Part shown: positions 15,979 to 25,655 of the stretch, in pieces
Position numbering within the stretch: the stretch's first letter is position 1
How the letters are laid out: every line of letters begins with the position of its first letter
Origin: an uncultured bacterium
GTDB taxonomy: Bacteria; Verrucomicrobiota; Kiritimatiellia; CAIKKV01; CAITUY01
DNA length: 34,394 nt
NCBI GenBank assembly: GCA_903895695.1
Contig: CAITUY010000021.1
Location: 1 to 34,394 of the forward strand
Direction of reading: 5' to 3'
Program-made: the position numbers and the translations under genes
Notes under the pieces: generated by a model
Database searches by the model: none
Seen by the model: only the letters and a program-made list of their open reading frames with translations
Told to the model about the DNA's origin: nothing

Positions 15979-18900
15979 TTACTCGAGCGGAATCCGGCCC
16001 TTGCTGGCGCCCGGCACCGGCAGCGAGGCCGGGAGCCAGACCGGAGGGGAATCCACGGTGATCCACGTCCCCGCGTACGTTCCGGTCTCGGGCGACGGCG
16101 GGATTTCGACGAGGAGCCGCTCGCCTCGATACACGGCACGTTCGCCCAGCGCTCGCGCGAAGTACTCGTCATTGTGGCGGGCCTTGGTGCACCAAGCCCG
16201 CACCTTAAGCGCCGGCATGCCATCGCGCAGCACTTCGAACACGGCCTGACGTCGCCCTGTCGCCGGGTCCGGCCCCAGGCGCACCAGGCGCAGCCACGGG
16301 TAGATTGTCAGGGCGGGCGCGGCGCCGTCCTTCAGCCGATCGCAGAGCGCCTTTGCCTTCGCGTCGCCTGCCGCCAGCGCGGCCAGGGCGGGCGCATACT
16401 TCGGGGCGCTGCGCAGGATGCGTTGCGCGACGGCAGTGATATTCGTCGCCGCCGGCCCTTCCGTGGCGAGCAAGTCGAGATCGAGCCGGTCCAACCCGAG
16501 ATCATCGCGACTCAACGCCGCTCGTGCCTGGGCGAGGAGCGCTGCCGCGCCGGCCCGGTCGCCGGCCTGGAGCGTCCGACGGATCAGCGCACGTTGCAGG
16601 GCGAGCCGCTCGACCTCGAACAAATCGGCGCCGCCCCATTCGACATCAAGGTCGGATACATCCACGGCGCCACCCGCGGCCGAGCTGACGTGCAACGCAT
16701 AGTCCTGTTCGGCGGCCGCCACCCACTCGCGCACGACACGTTGCCGTCCGTCGGCCGTCAACGTTATCGACTCCGCGGGAAGCGGCGAGGAATCGTTCAC
16801 CGCGAGCGTCCAGGACTCCGCGTTGCCGCGGCGAGGCGCACTCAAGGTGAAGGCCACCCGGCAAGGCCCGGGCGGCAGGCGGACGGGCAAGGCCAAACTC
16901 GCTTCGAACGGCTGCTTGACGCCTTCCTCGCGATCCAGATTGAGGCGTTGCGGCGGCGACGGCAGCGCGGCCCACGCCTCATCGTACTCGATCTGGGGCA
17001 GCCGGATACGGCGATGGTCGGCCAGGGACCTGCCCGTGTGCCCATTGACCATGACACGCTCCGGCGGCAGACCGCGCGCCCGTTCGAGCTCGGCTAGCAG
17101 CGCGCGCGCCGCGGGCTCCGCCGACGCGGCCAGCGCCCAGTCTTCCGCCCCCACGGCACACACATAGGTCAACCACACGTTGGAGGCGCCAGTCGCGGAC
17201 GCGTCCTTGAGGAAGGCCAGGGCCCGGTCGGCGTAGCCCTTCTGGTAGAGGAGAAACGCGGCCTCCTCGGGGCTGAACGCCACGGTCCCGTAGCAGGGAT
17301 GACTGCCAAGGTTCTTGACCGGCTGGACCGAAAGGGCGAGCACGTCGTACTCCGTCCAGCGCGGCAACCAGGCGGGGCGCCGGACGGGCACCACCGCGAC
17401 GTCGTAGGACGCCAGCGCGGCCCGGCGGCTCACCCCCAGGCCGCTCACCAACGCGTCGGCCGGGCGGTCCAGCGTTTGGAGCACGACGTACAGGGTGCGG
17501 TGGTCGTCAGCCGGGCCATTGACCAGCACCCGCCGCGCCCGACTGCCCAAATCCAGGGCGGGGAGGCTGCCAAGATCGCACCCGGCGGCTGGCACAGGGA
17601 CCACGCGGGCGGGGTCGAGCAGCAACGGACGGAACAGCGGCAACTTGACATCGATTTCGGCGGGCGCTTGCCGGACTTCCCACCATTCCATGCGATGCCC
17701 AACGAACGAATAGGGCGCGTCGCCCAGGGCACCCCAGGTCGCCAGACACGAGGCCCGGGATTCGAAGTCAAGCAGGTTGGCCTCGTATTCCGGGTAGAGC
17801 CGGTGAGTCCGGGGATCGATCGAGCCACGGCCCGTGGAGGTGGCGTTTCGCAGCAGGTAGTCCAGCTTGAGCGCATCGACCTTCTTGTGGCTGGTCCATT
17901 CAATCTGGCCGAGGTCACGGGCATTGCCGAAGATGCGTTCGGTCGGGACGCAATAACTCTCGGTGCCCGTGACGGCATCCAGCGGCGCGTGGGTCGTCAG
18001 CCAGGTCATGGCCTGCAGGCGGGGGTCGGCATAGCCGAACTGGCTGGCCAGGCGGCTGGCCTGCAGCCAGCTCCCGGCCAGCGCCCAGGCCAGAACGAGG
18101 CTTGCGAGCGCCGTCAGGCCGCGGGGATACGGCGTCCGCCGGGCCGCGCGTATCACTTCCCGCACGCCGATCGCCGCCCAGACCGCGAGGACGGGGTAGA
18201 ACCCCATGAACTCCTGGCCGCGGACCCACGGCGCGATCCACAAAACATAAACGCCGTAAAGGATCGGGAACAGCCAGGTTACCGGCCAGAAGCGGCGATA
18301 GGCCGGCGCGAGCGATACCCCAAGGCCGACGAGCATGAAGCCGCCCCACGCCCACCCGATTTCGGCCAGCCCCATGCGCACCGTGTTCCAGTTCGACAAC
18401 CAGGCGGCGTGCGGATCGACCGCTGCCTGGCTGAGCAGGCCGCTGCGTTCGGCATAGACCGACGACAGGCCGCGGGACATGTGGGGCAGGAACCATTTCA
18501 CATCGAGGATGCCGCGGTTGGTGTAGAGGATGCCCGCGATGCACACGACGAGCCCGACGCCGATCCACGCCGCCGCGCGCAAGGCCCCCTTGGGCCGGCC
18601 CACCCTGCGGGCCACGACCACCGCCCCCACCACGACGTTCGCCACGAGCATCGTGGTAGTGAACTTGGTTCCGATGGCCCACCCGGTGACAAAAGCCGCC
18701 GCCAGAAACACCGCGAAGCGTCCGCCGTCGTGAAGGCGCGCCCACAGGGCCAGCGCCAGGGCAACGGTCAGTAGCATGGCGATATCGGTTTCCGCATAGT
18801 GAGAATGGTCGATATGCAGGCGGGACAGCGCCAGGAACGCCGCCGCCGCCAGGGCTGCGCCGCGTGACCCGGTCACCCGCCGCGCCAGGGCGTAGAACAC

Positions 18901-19266
18901 GATGACCGTGAGCGCCGCCAGCCAGACGTTGAGCGTGCGCAGGAAGAGGGTCATCGAAGCCATCGGCGGGGGCGCTTCCGGGTCCGCGCCCTCGAAGACC
19001 TGCCACGAGACATCCTCGTCGCGCAGCCAGTTCCGCAGCATTACCGCGGGTTTGACGAGTTCAAAGAACCCCTCGGCGTAAAACCGACCCTCGATGTGCG
19101 GGTGTTCGGAGGTCCACGACGCCCAGCCGGCAATGGTGGGTTCATCGGGGTGCAACGCGGGCCAGGCGATCCCGCGATACCGGAAGCCGAGCGCGGCGAT
19201 CACCAGCGCGGCGAGCGCCAGCAGCGCCCAGCGGCGGGCACGCGCCTGGGGGAAGGCCGGCGTCAT
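15979..19266 (-). CDS. PMT/GT39-type membrane glycosyltransferase, large
   Basis: 1,095 residues. The N-terminal half is a multi-helix membrane enzyme of the PMT/ArnT (GT-C) type: a first helix at about 13-30, then the luminal acidic motif HPDEP (Asp41-Glu42), which fits the catalytic acid of the class, and about ten more helices to roughly residue 460. Such enzymes move sugars from polyprenyl-phosphate donors to proteins or lipids on the outer face of the membrane. The other half, 600 residues of soluble sequence, is probably extracytoplasmic, with beta-rich segments (FEASLALPVRLPPGPCRVAFTL) and an Ala/Leu-rich helical part. The ATG overlaps the epimerase stop (ATGA), which suggests a joint role in envelope glycan synthesis. 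The acceptor is unknown. Confidence 0.85.
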   Translation of the reverse strand: MTPAFPQARARRWALLALAALVIAALGFRYRGIAWPALHPDEPTIAGWASWTSEHPHIEGRFYAEGFFELVKPAVMLRNWLRDEDVSWQVFEGADPEAPPPMASMTLFLRTLNVWLAALTVIVFYALARRVTGSRGAALAAAAFLALSRLHIDHSHYAETDIAMLLTVALALALWARLHDGGRFAVFLAAAFVTGWAIGTKFTTTMLVANVVVGAVVVARRVGRPKGALRAAAWIGVGLVVCIAGILYTNRGILDVKWFLPHMSRGLSSVYAERSGLLSQAAVDPHAAWLSNWNTVRMGLAEIGWAWGGFMLVGLGVSLAPAYRRFWPVTWLFPILYGVYVLWIAPWVRGQEFMGFYPVLAVWAAIGVREVIRAARRTPYPRGLTALASLVLAWALAGSWLQASRLASQFGYADPRLQAMTWLTTHAPLDAVTGTESYCVPTERIFGNARDLGQIEWTSHKKVDALKLDYLLRNATSTGRGSIDPRTHRLYPEYEANLLDFESRASCLATWGALGDAPYSFVGHRMEWWEVRQAPAEIDVKLPLFRPLLLDPARVVPVPAAGCDLGSLPALDLGSRARRVLVNGPADDHRTLYVVLQTLDRPADALVSGLGVSRRAALASYDVAVVPVRRPAWLPRWTEYDVLALSVQPVKNLGSHPCYGTVAFSPEEAAFLLYQKGYADRALAFLKDASATGASNVWLTYVCAVGAEDWALAASAEPAARALLAELERARGLPPERVMVNGHTGRSLADHRRIRLPQIEYDEAWAALPSPPQRLNLDREEGVKQPFEASLALPVRLPPGPCRVAFTLSAPRRGNAESWTLAVNDSSPLPAESITLTADGRQRVVREWVAAAEQDYALHVSSAAGGAVDVSDLDVEWGGADLFEVERLALQRALIRRTLQAGDRAGAAALLAQARAALSRDDLGLDRLDLDLLATEGPAATNITAVAQRILRSAPKYAPALAALAAGDAKAKALCDRLKDGAAPALTIYPWLRLVRLGPDPATGRRQAVFEVLRDGMPALKVRAWCTKARHNDEYFARALGERAVYRGERLLVEIPPSPETGTYAGTWITVDSPPVWLPASLPVPGASKGRIPLE

Positions 19267-20303
19267 GACGCTGCCCCCGCTCGGCCGCCCTTGATCCACC
19301 CGTGCTCGACGTACCAGCGGGTGGTCTCGCGCAGGCCCTGTTCCGTGGTCCGGCGGTATCGGTACCCCAACCGGGTGCGCAGCTTGCCGGTGTCGAAGGA
19401 GCGATCCTTGGTGAAGAACGCGACCCGCCGCCGGTAGATCGGCGGGGCAACGCGCAGCGGCCGACATACGGCCTCGCACAGGTCCGCAAGCAGGAAAAAC
19501 GGCCAGGCCGGCAGCCGGACAAATCGCGGCGTCCGGCCAAGTTCGGCGGCGATCGTGCGGACGATTTCGGCCAGGGTCAGGGCGGCCGGATCGCCCGCAA
19601 TGAACGCCTCGCCCGCCGCGGCCGGATGAACGGCGGCCAGCAGCAGGATCTCCGTCAGGTCGTCGACGTGAATCAAGTGGTACAGCCCCCGCGAATGACC
19701 GATCAAGGGAACCACGGGAGCGGTCGCCATTTTGAAAATCTTGAGCAGGCGCCGGTCACCCGGGCCATAGATCGCCGCGGGCCGGATCACCGTGAATGGC
19801 AATGCGTGCCGCGGCGCGTACTCCCGCAGCCAGAGTTCGGCCTCGGCCTTGGTCCGCTGGTAAGCGTCGCCCGGGCTGAAGCGATAAGTTTCGTCGGCAG
19901 GTGGCGTCTCGATATGGCCATGCACGCCCACCGTGGACACGTGCACAAAGCGTCGGAAGCCCGCCGTCCGCGCGGCCGCCTCGGCCAGGAGGCGTGTGCT
20001 GTCGACATGCACGCGGTGATAGACCTCATCGGCCAGGCCGGACTCGCGATACGCGGCGGCGACATGGAAAACGGTGTCCACGCCGGCCATGGCCGTCGCG
20101 ACCGTGGCCGGATCGAACACATCGCCGCGGACCCACTCGACGGGCAGCCCCGCCAGCGCGTCCATGTTCGACGAGGCCCGCGCAATGGCCCGCACCCGGG
20201 CTCCGCGCTCACAAAGCTTGCGGGTGAGCGCCGAACCGGTAAACCCCGTGGCGCCCGTGACCAGCACGCGGTTTCCCTGCGGCCATACCTGCTCTTCTGA
20301 CAT
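19263..20303 (-). CDS. NAD-dependent epimerase/dehydratase (extended SDR)
   Basis: 346 residues. An N-terminal Rossmann fold with GATGFTG (residues 17-23) binds NAD(P), and the active-site YQRTK gives Tyr148 and Lys152, with a Thr in HVSTVG. The C-terminal part (after VIRPAAIYGPGD) is the substrate lobe. The closest general classes are dihydroflavonol-4-reductase-like and 3-beta-HSD-like extended SDRs, which act on sugars, sterols or flavonoids; which applies cannot be read here. The ATG at 20303 lies right after GGGAG, which is too close for a normal ribosome site; a TTG at 20339 in the same frame is an alternative. It is first in the minus-strand run and overlaps the glycosyltransferase. 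Confidence 0.87.
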   Translation of the reverse strand: MSEEQVWPQGNRVLVTGATGFTGSALTRKLCERGARVRAIARASSNMDALAGLPVEWVRGDVFDPATVATAMAGVDTVFHVAAAYRESGLADEVYHRVHVDSTRLLAEAAARTAGFRRFVHVSTVGVHGHIETPPADETYRFSPGDAYQRTKAEAELWLREYAPRHALPFTVIRPAAIYGPGDRRLLKIFKMATAPVVPLIGHSRGLYHLIHVDDLTEILLLAAVHPAAAGEAFIAGDPAALTLAEIVRTIAAELGRTPRFVRLPAWPFFLLADLCEAVCRPLRVAPPIYRRRVAFFTKDRSFDTGKLRTRLGYRYRRTTEQGLRETTRWYVEHGWIKGGRAGAAS

Positions 20304-20358
20304 GCTCCCGACTGTCGGGCATTCGCGGGCGCGTTTCAATGATGAAGTCAGACGACCT

Positions 20359-20481
20359 CAAGCGGGCACTTGACGTCTTCCCTCGCCCGGTCACCATGTC
20401 CCGCCGTGAGCGACGAGTCTGCCCAAACACCAAGAGATGTCACCGGTCCGGCGAAGCGGCGGCCTTCCGGCTGGACGATCC
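20359..20481 (+). repeat. Copy A of a duplicated gene start
   Basis: Aligned by eye without gaps to 27256-27378, with about 18 differences in 123 bases (about 85% identity). It covers some 47 bases upstream of the start codon and the first 25 or so codons. Together the two copies bracket the Rhs block. Confidence 0.85.
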
Positions 20482-20501
20482 CACGCGCCCTTCATGGCTG
20501 A
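20406..20501 (+). pseudogene. Truncated start of a PMT-type glycosyltransferase
   Basis: From a GTG at 20406 the frame reads VSDESAQTPRDVTGPAKRRP then SGWT, matching the start of the glycosyltransferase at 27303 (MSDESARTSSDANAPANRRL then SGWT). After SGWT the match is lost and a TGA follows at 20499-20501, so only the cytoplasmic N-terminus before the first helix is left. It is divergent from the epimerase gene. The gap from here to 20833 has no gene I can support. A plus-strand frame at about 20740-20867 that reads like protein is treated under findings. Confidence 0.8.
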
Positions 20502-20675
20502 CGCCGATCCCCCGGGTCTGGAGTGATTGCGAGGCGGCGGGAGCGGGTGCTGGCGGGATGAAAGTGAAAAGGGAAGAGGTGAGTTCGCTCGCAGGGCGAC
20601 AGGAATCATGCTCCCCACGGTCGGCTTTGCACCTTATAACAGGTGGGGAAGACTAGGCGAGCCGCCCAACCCCGC

Positions 20676-20698
20676 CGTAACGGCCTCGATCCGTTACG
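20676..20698. repeat. Perfect 8-bp-stem hairpin
   Basis: CGTAACGG (20676-20683), seven bases, CCGTTACG (20691-20698). The bases before it (ACCCCGCCGTAAC) resemble the inner part of the 9218-9296 hairpin unit, so it may be a diverged member of that repeat family. Confidence 0.5.
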
Positions 20699-20833
20699 AC
20701 GGCATTGGCAAAAGACAGAAATCGTACGATGGATGGGACTGGGGACTCTTCATGGCCATAGCGCGGGAATCAAGGCCGTCTTCACCAAGTTCAATTCGGG
20801 AACCGCGTACGGTCATAAAGTGGGCGACAACAT

Positions 20834-21289
20834 CTACATGCCCAGCGCAGGCGGCACAATACGATGACGGTAGATCCTGTAGACCAATGCCTGCCCCACT
20901 AGGAATCCAAGCATCCCACTACAAAACATCGCGACGTCCAAGAATTGAGGTCGCGTCTGGCTTGGCAACCGCATCATTCCACCAAAAGAGAAAGCCACCA
21001 TGTTGCATGTCGAGATGGCTAAGCACTGAAGCGGATCGTTCCTCCAGTTTATCGACAGTCTGTTCCATGATGGCCGCGTGAGAGTATTGCATTTTGAGAA
21101 TGCAATAGCATACCAGACGCTGATGAAGGCAAACAAAGATGCCAAAACAAAAAGGAAGGGGCAGGCGAGCCAATCTTCGATTGGATGCTGCTGCGCGTCG
21201 AAACCTACCAGCACGTAACCTCCCCAAATACAGCATGCGACCAATCCGAGGTTCAAAATGCGCCATAAGTATTTCACGGAGCACCTCAT
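20834..21289 (-). CDS. Small membrane protein, candidate Rhs immunity protein
   Basis: 151 residues with three likely membrane helices (about 10-30, 42-64 and 118-140). I do not recognise a family. It begins 19 bases after the stop of the Rhs gene on the same strand, the usual place for an immunity gene of a polymorphic toxin, and shares a lower GC content with the Rhs C-terminal module, as if the two had been acquired together. A membrane-embedded immunity protein would suit a toxin acting on membranes or in the periplasm. No good ribosome site precedes the ATG at 21289; upstream alternatives are TTG near 21304 and GTG at 21349, which would overlap the Rhs end. Function is inference from position. 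Confidence 0.65.
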   Translation of the reverse strand: MRCSVKYLWRILNLGLVACCIWGGYVLVGFDAQQHPIEDWLACPFLFVLASLFAFISVWYAIAFSKCNTLTRPSWNRLSINWRNDPLQCLAISTCNMVAFSFGGMMRLPSQTRPQFLDVAMFCSGMLGFLVGQALVYRIYRHRIVPPALGM

Positions 21290-21308
21290 GATGGCTGCCA
21301 ATGTCGTC

Positions 21309-24300
21309 TCACTTTTTCCCAAAATAATGCGTGAAGCCCATTCCACCAATCATTGCCTCGCCAAAAGATAGAACAGGAATTTTGACTCCTTCTGAACCTC
21401 GGGAAGCACCCAATGGCGTATGTGGAATTCCAAGGGAGAGTTCGTACGTGCCATCTGCGCCATTCCATGGCAGGTCCTCAGAACCCGTAAGAGCCGGTCC
21501 AAGTCCAAATTCGCCTTCAAAATGACTAGCCCATTCCGTACGGCTTTTGCGAGGACAAGTATCTCCAGAGTTCTCCTTTGATGAACTTGTGGGATCAGGA
21601 GAAATGGTTATAGCCAAACCGTCTCCCGCTACGATCTGTGCGCCTAATGTCCATTGGCCGTTGAACCATCCTGATCCACCGGTGTTGCCAAAAGTTACCC
21701 TTCCCCCAAGAATGTAAGCACCGACTATATCTATTTCCCACCGCCCTAGTGGATCAACGAAGTTGACGGGATTGTTCCCGCAGAAGACGAACTGGTTGAG
21801 CCCGCCGCTGATGCCGATGGTGTCGTTGGAGAGCCAGCGCCCCTCAATCGGTGAGTACCATCTTGCCCTGAAGTAGTAGAGCCCCGACTTCCACGAGTAT
21901 TCCCGGCCCTGCCAGCCGTACCGGTTGCCGTAGGCGGACTGGACGAGGTCGTTCCCCAAGGCGTCATAGACGGTCGTCCTGCCCCAGGCGTCGTAGCGGT
22001 ACGACTCGACCACGTTGCCGTTCTTGTCGGCCAGGGCTATAACAGAGCCCAGATGATCCTTCAGGTAGTAGTATGTGTTCGTGGCCGTGCCGTAGGCGGT
22101 CATCGAAAGGATGTTGTCGATGCCGGGACCGTAGGTATAGGCCCGCAGCAGAGCGCCCGTTGCGTTGAGGTCGGCGATGACGTGCGGCCCGTCATAGACC
22201 ATCCAGTTGGTCCCATTGGCGGCGTCCCATGTCCAGAGCCGCCTGCCTGCGGCGTCATAACCGTGGCGTTCGGCAACCATCCCGTTGGTCGCGGCCGCCG
22301 TCAACTGGTACCGTCCATCCCACGTCAGGCCAATGGTGCTGCCGTAGCTCTTGCCGCTGTAGGCGATGTTGGTGACGCACCCGGCAAGGCTGTATTGATA
22401 CGCGCCGTTGGTCACCACCGTCAGGAACACCTGGTTCGTGACCCGCGTGGTGTTCCCGGCGGCGTCGCGGATGGCGGCCACGATCCTCTGCGTGCCCAGC
22501 CCAACCGTCAGGTCGTAGGCCCAGAAATTAGTGCCGGAGATGTAGGGCTCGGTCGATGCCACGCCGTTGAGGTTGCTGACGTAGAGCCAGCCGAACCTGT
22601 CGTCTGTGCCGATGGCCTCGCTGGACATGCCCGCGACGTCCATCTGGCCCACAAGGTTGGTTTGGGCCACCGACCACGACGCCAGCCTGTTCCCCGAGCC
22701 CAAGGCATAGTTGACCGTCATGAGCGGGGTCGCCCCCGACCAAACAGTCTTGTTGGTGCGGTTGCCCGCCAGGTCGAACCCGTAGGTCTCCTGGGACGTG
22801 GCCTGCCCGGCGGCGTTGAAGTGCGTCTCCCCCGTCACCCTGTCGCGGGAGTCATAAGAATAGGCGACCTGCTCGCCTGTTTCGTAGCCGATCTGGGCGA
22901 TCATTCCTGCCGAGTTGTACGCATAGGAGCGGCTCCTGACCACCTGGTTCGAGGCGTTCTTCCAGACCAACGCTGCGGTGCGGTCCATTGTGTCGTAACT
23001 GACCACGCAGGTTACGCCGGTGGGATAGGCCACGGTCGAGACGGCCCCGTTGAACGGGTTGTAGCCGTACTGGAAGGACGCGGCGGCCATCCCTTTGCGG
23101 GAGGCGGTCACGGTAGTCAACCGTTCCGCCGCGTCAAGGGCGTAGCTGTTCGTTCCCGCGACGCTCACTACGTTCGACACTTGGCCTGCGGGATAAAGCG
23201 CGTAACTCACGGCGCCATTCGGCACGGGCGATGACTGGGAGATGAGCCGGTTTGCTCCGTCAAAGGCATTCGAAATCACGCCCCACTGGTTGGAGGCGGT
23301 CACCATGAGCCCATTCTTGAGATAGCCGAACGCCACGGTCTGGTCGGGATAGGTGACCTGGTTGACCCTGCCGCCCGAATCATAAGCGAACGCATTGGTC
23401 GTGCCGTCGAAACGCACGATGCTCTTCACGAAATTCGCCAGCCCCCAGGCGATGCTCATCTGCTGGCTGTCAATGTTGGTGACTTGGATCGGCCGATCCT
23501 GGAGGTCGAGTTGGTAAGTCTCCACCGGGCGGGTCCGCTCGTCGGTGATCTTGAGGGCGTTGAACTGCTGGTCGTAATTGAGGCCCACCGTGCCCTTTTC
23601 GTTCCCGCTCCCGCGGGTCACGGAGGCCAACTTGCGGGTCGGCAGCCAGGTGTAGGTGGTGGGACGGCCTGCCGTGTCGATGTGGTTCGTGACGTTCCCG
23701 ATGGCGTCGAAGCCGAAAGTCTCGAACGAGTTGTCGGGCCATGTGACCTGCCGAACCCGCCCCAACTCGTCTGGGTTGAAGACGATGGCGCGGGGCACCG
23801 TCTGCGGCGGATTGACGCTCGTCATCTCTGAGCTGGGCAGGTCTATTTCGGTCAGATGCCCGAGGCTGTCCCAGACCATGCAGTTCGTCGGCCCGGCCTG
23901 TGGGATCGTGGATGTCGGATAACCGTATCCGTTGTACAGGTACCGCACCCAGTGTCCGTTGGCGTTGGTCACCGCCGCCAGCAGGCCGTTGGTCGTGTAA
24001 GCATAGTCGGTTTCCGACTGCTGGTTGGTCGAGGGAAAGACCCGCTCGGCACGGACCAAGCCATTGGTGTAATCCCATGTGGCCATTCGCGCTTCGGGGT
24101 CGGTCATGGAAGCCAGCGTGGTCCAGTTTGTGTTCCACGCAAATGAATACACCGAACTGGAGTTCGTCCCATAGCAAAAGCAGGAGTTCGTGACATTCAG
24201 AAGGGCGTCGTATTGGCGGCGCACCTCCATCCATTCCCCCGTCGTTCCGGTCTCCCAATGCTCATTCGTCAGCATCAGGGTTGCCGGGTCATAGCCAAAT

Positions 24301-25655
24301 CGGTGCGACAGCGTCGTGCTTCCAGGCCCGACTATGTTGGTGACGCAAAGGCTGTCGGAGGCCGGATTGAAGCAGTAAGTGTAGACCTCATCGGTGCTGT
24401 CCCGCCGGTAGTCGACCGTGGATGCAGCCCCCGTCGTGTTATAGGACACGGAATGCTGGTAATAGTTGGAGACTATCGACATGCCAGTGCAAACGCCCGA
24501 AACGGCCCCAAAGGCGTTCGTTTGGTAGAGGTAGTTAGCCGTTTCCCCGTTGGCCTTCACCTTCATGACCAAACTGTGCTGTCGGTTGGTTCCCGCCGCG
24601 TCATAGGCGTAGAAGGTGCTGACATCGCCGGACGGAATCCGCTGGATGGCGTTAGTCAGTTCACCTGCCGAGTTATATTGATAAACCAAGGCTAGGTTGG
24701 TGGAGGGAGTATTGACCTGCGCGAGCCTGTTGCTTGTGTAAGTGAAACCAAGGGAGCGGCCGTCCGAATGCGCCACGCCAGACAGTTGCAATGTCCCCGC
24801 GAGGTTCGTGTAGGACAGCGTCAACCCGCAGCCCCATGCGTTCGACACCGCCGCCATCAGGCCGTTGGTGCCGAGATGACAAAAAATACCTTGCGGCATG
24901 CAAAGGTCGTAGCCATTGGTCGTGCCCGTGACAACAAGGTACCTCACCCGTGTGGTTCTCCACGTCTGGCTGGTATCGTCCTTTATTAGACTCATGGCGG
25001 TGTCCCCGCCCATCGCCAGTACCATTCCGGCGTGGGATACCGCGACGCCCTGTACCGTCGTCACCAGCGTGGTCTCCATCACCTGCCAGTCGTAGTTGTG
25101 GCTCCAACGCGGCCCCAAAGGTCCGGCGGAAACGGCACTCATGCTATTGTAGGAGCGCCTCCATTCAAGGTCGAAGCCAGCCCCAGGCACGTTCATGTCA
25201 GAAGCGTCAAAGTACATACCCCCATTGACCGTGTCGATCGGTTCGCGCGTGGCCCCACTTGGACCCCCAGGGCGACCGCAAACTACGGCCTCCACCGAAT
25301 ACCGCTGAATCGTCGTGGCGGCGCTGCCTTGCGGTTCTTCACCCGTGCCTATGTTGGTGTCCGTAAAGCCGCCGACTCCATTCGCTAACACCCAATTTGT
25401 CACCACCCCATCAAGGCTCTCCCACTGAATAGAAGGATTGCCTCCCTCACCTTTGAAATTCTGCATCGTATAGACACCCCTGTTGTTGCCCATCGTGCTG
25501 TAGGTATACACACCGGTGTCATAGCCGTTTTGCGAGACAACACCAAAACACAAGGTATCCCACTGTGGGTCGGCATGCGCAGACCACAACGCTCCGCTCA
25601 TGACGAATACGGCAAACGCCGCAACCAAGGGCCATCGTTTTGTCGTTCTGTTCAT
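21309..25655 (-). CDS. Sec-exported Rhs/YD-repeat protein, possible polymorphic toxin
   Basis: 1,448 residues from the ATG at 25655 (AAAGGTG eight bases upstream). A signal peptide covers about residues 1-29 (ending SAHADP). A DUF6531-type opening follows (WRRSYNSMSAVSAGPLGPRW), then about 1,000 residues of YD repeats rich in Asn, Thr and Gly, and the Rhs core (YYLKDHLGSVIALADKNGN to FVFCGNNPVNFVDPLGR). Past DPLGR comes a 143-residue C-terminal module (21312-21740) of Gly-rich beta pattern ending HYFGKK, from clearly lower-GC DNA. In Rhs toxins the shell encloses such a C-terminal domain, released at the core end. This module matches no toxin family I know, so a structural role is also possible. 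The start overlaps the upstream secreted-protein gene (ATGA). Confidence 0.9.
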   Translation of the reverse strand: MNRTTKRWPLVAAFAVFVMSGALWSAHADPQWDTLCFGVVSQNGYDTGVYTYSTMGNNRGVYTMQNFKGEGGNPSIQWESLDGVVTNWVLANGVGGFTDTNIGTGEEPQGSAATTIQRYSVEAVVCGRPGGPSGATREPIDTVNGGMYFDASDMNVPGAGFDLEWRRSYNSMSAVSAGPLGPRWSHNYDWQVMETTLVTTVQGVAVSHAGMVLAMGGDTAMSLIKDDTSQTWRTTRVRYLVVTGTTNGYDLCMPQGIFCHLGTNGLMAAVSNAWGCGLTLSYTNLAGTLQLSGVAHSDGRSLGFTYTSNRLAQVNTPSTNLALVYQYNSAGELTNAIQRIPSGDVSTFYAYDAAGTNRQHSLVMKVKANGETANYLYQTNAFGAVSGVCTGMSIVSNYYQHSVSYNTTGAASTVDYRRDSTDEVYTYCFNPASDSLCVTNIVGPGSTTLSHRFGYDPATLMLTNEHWETGTTGEWMEVRRQYDALLNVTNSCFCYGTNSSSVYSFAWNTNWTTLASMTDPEARMATWDYTNGLVRAERVFPSTNQQSETDYAYTTNGLLAAVTNANGHWVRYLYNGYGYPTSTIPQAGPTNCMVWDSLGHLTEIDLPSSEMTSVNPPQTVPRAIVFNPDELGRVRQVTWPDNSFETFGFDAIGNVTNHIDTAGRPTTYTWLPTRKLASVTRGSGNEKGTVGLNYDQQFNALKITDERTRPVETYQLDLQDRPIQVTNIDSQQMSIAWGLANFVKSIVRFDGTTNAFAYDSGGRVNQVTYPDQTVAFGYLKNGLMVTASNQWGVISNAFDGANRLISQSSPVPNGAVSYALYPAGQVSNVVSVAGTNSYALDAAERLTTVTASRKGMAAASFQYGYNPFNGAVSTVAYPTGVTCVVSYDTMDRTAALVWKNASNQVVRSRSYAYNSAGMIAQIGYETGEQVAYSYDSRDRVTGETHFNAAGQATSQETYGFDLAGNRTNKTVWSGATPLMTVNYALGSGNRLASWSVAQTNLVGQMDVAGMSSEAIGTDDRFGWLYVSNLNGVASTEPYISGTNFWAYDLTVGLGTQRIVAAIRDAAGNTTRVTNQVFLTVVTNGAYQYSLAGCVTNIAYSGKSYGSTIGLTWDGRYQLTAAATNGMVAERHGYDAAGRRLWTWDAANGTNWMVYDGPHVIADLNATGALLRAYTYGPGIDNILSMTAYGTATNTYYYLKDHLGSVIALADKNGNVVESYRYDAWGRTTVYDALGNDLVQSAYGNRYGWQGREYSWKSGLYYFRARWYSPIEGRWLSNDTIGISGGLNQFVFCGNNPVNFVDPLGRWEIDIVGAYILGGRVTFGNTGGSGWFNGQWTLGAQIVAGDGLAITISPDPTSSSKENSGDTCPRKSRTEWASHFEGEFGLGPALTGSEDLPWNGADGTYELSLGIPHTPLGASRGSEGVKIPVLSFGEAMIGGMGFTHYFGKK

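Noticed and set aside
22053..23234. Long plus-strand frame opposite the Rhs gene
   Set aside because: Mirror of the YD repeats, with repetitive Val/Gly/Arg/His composition; no start signal.
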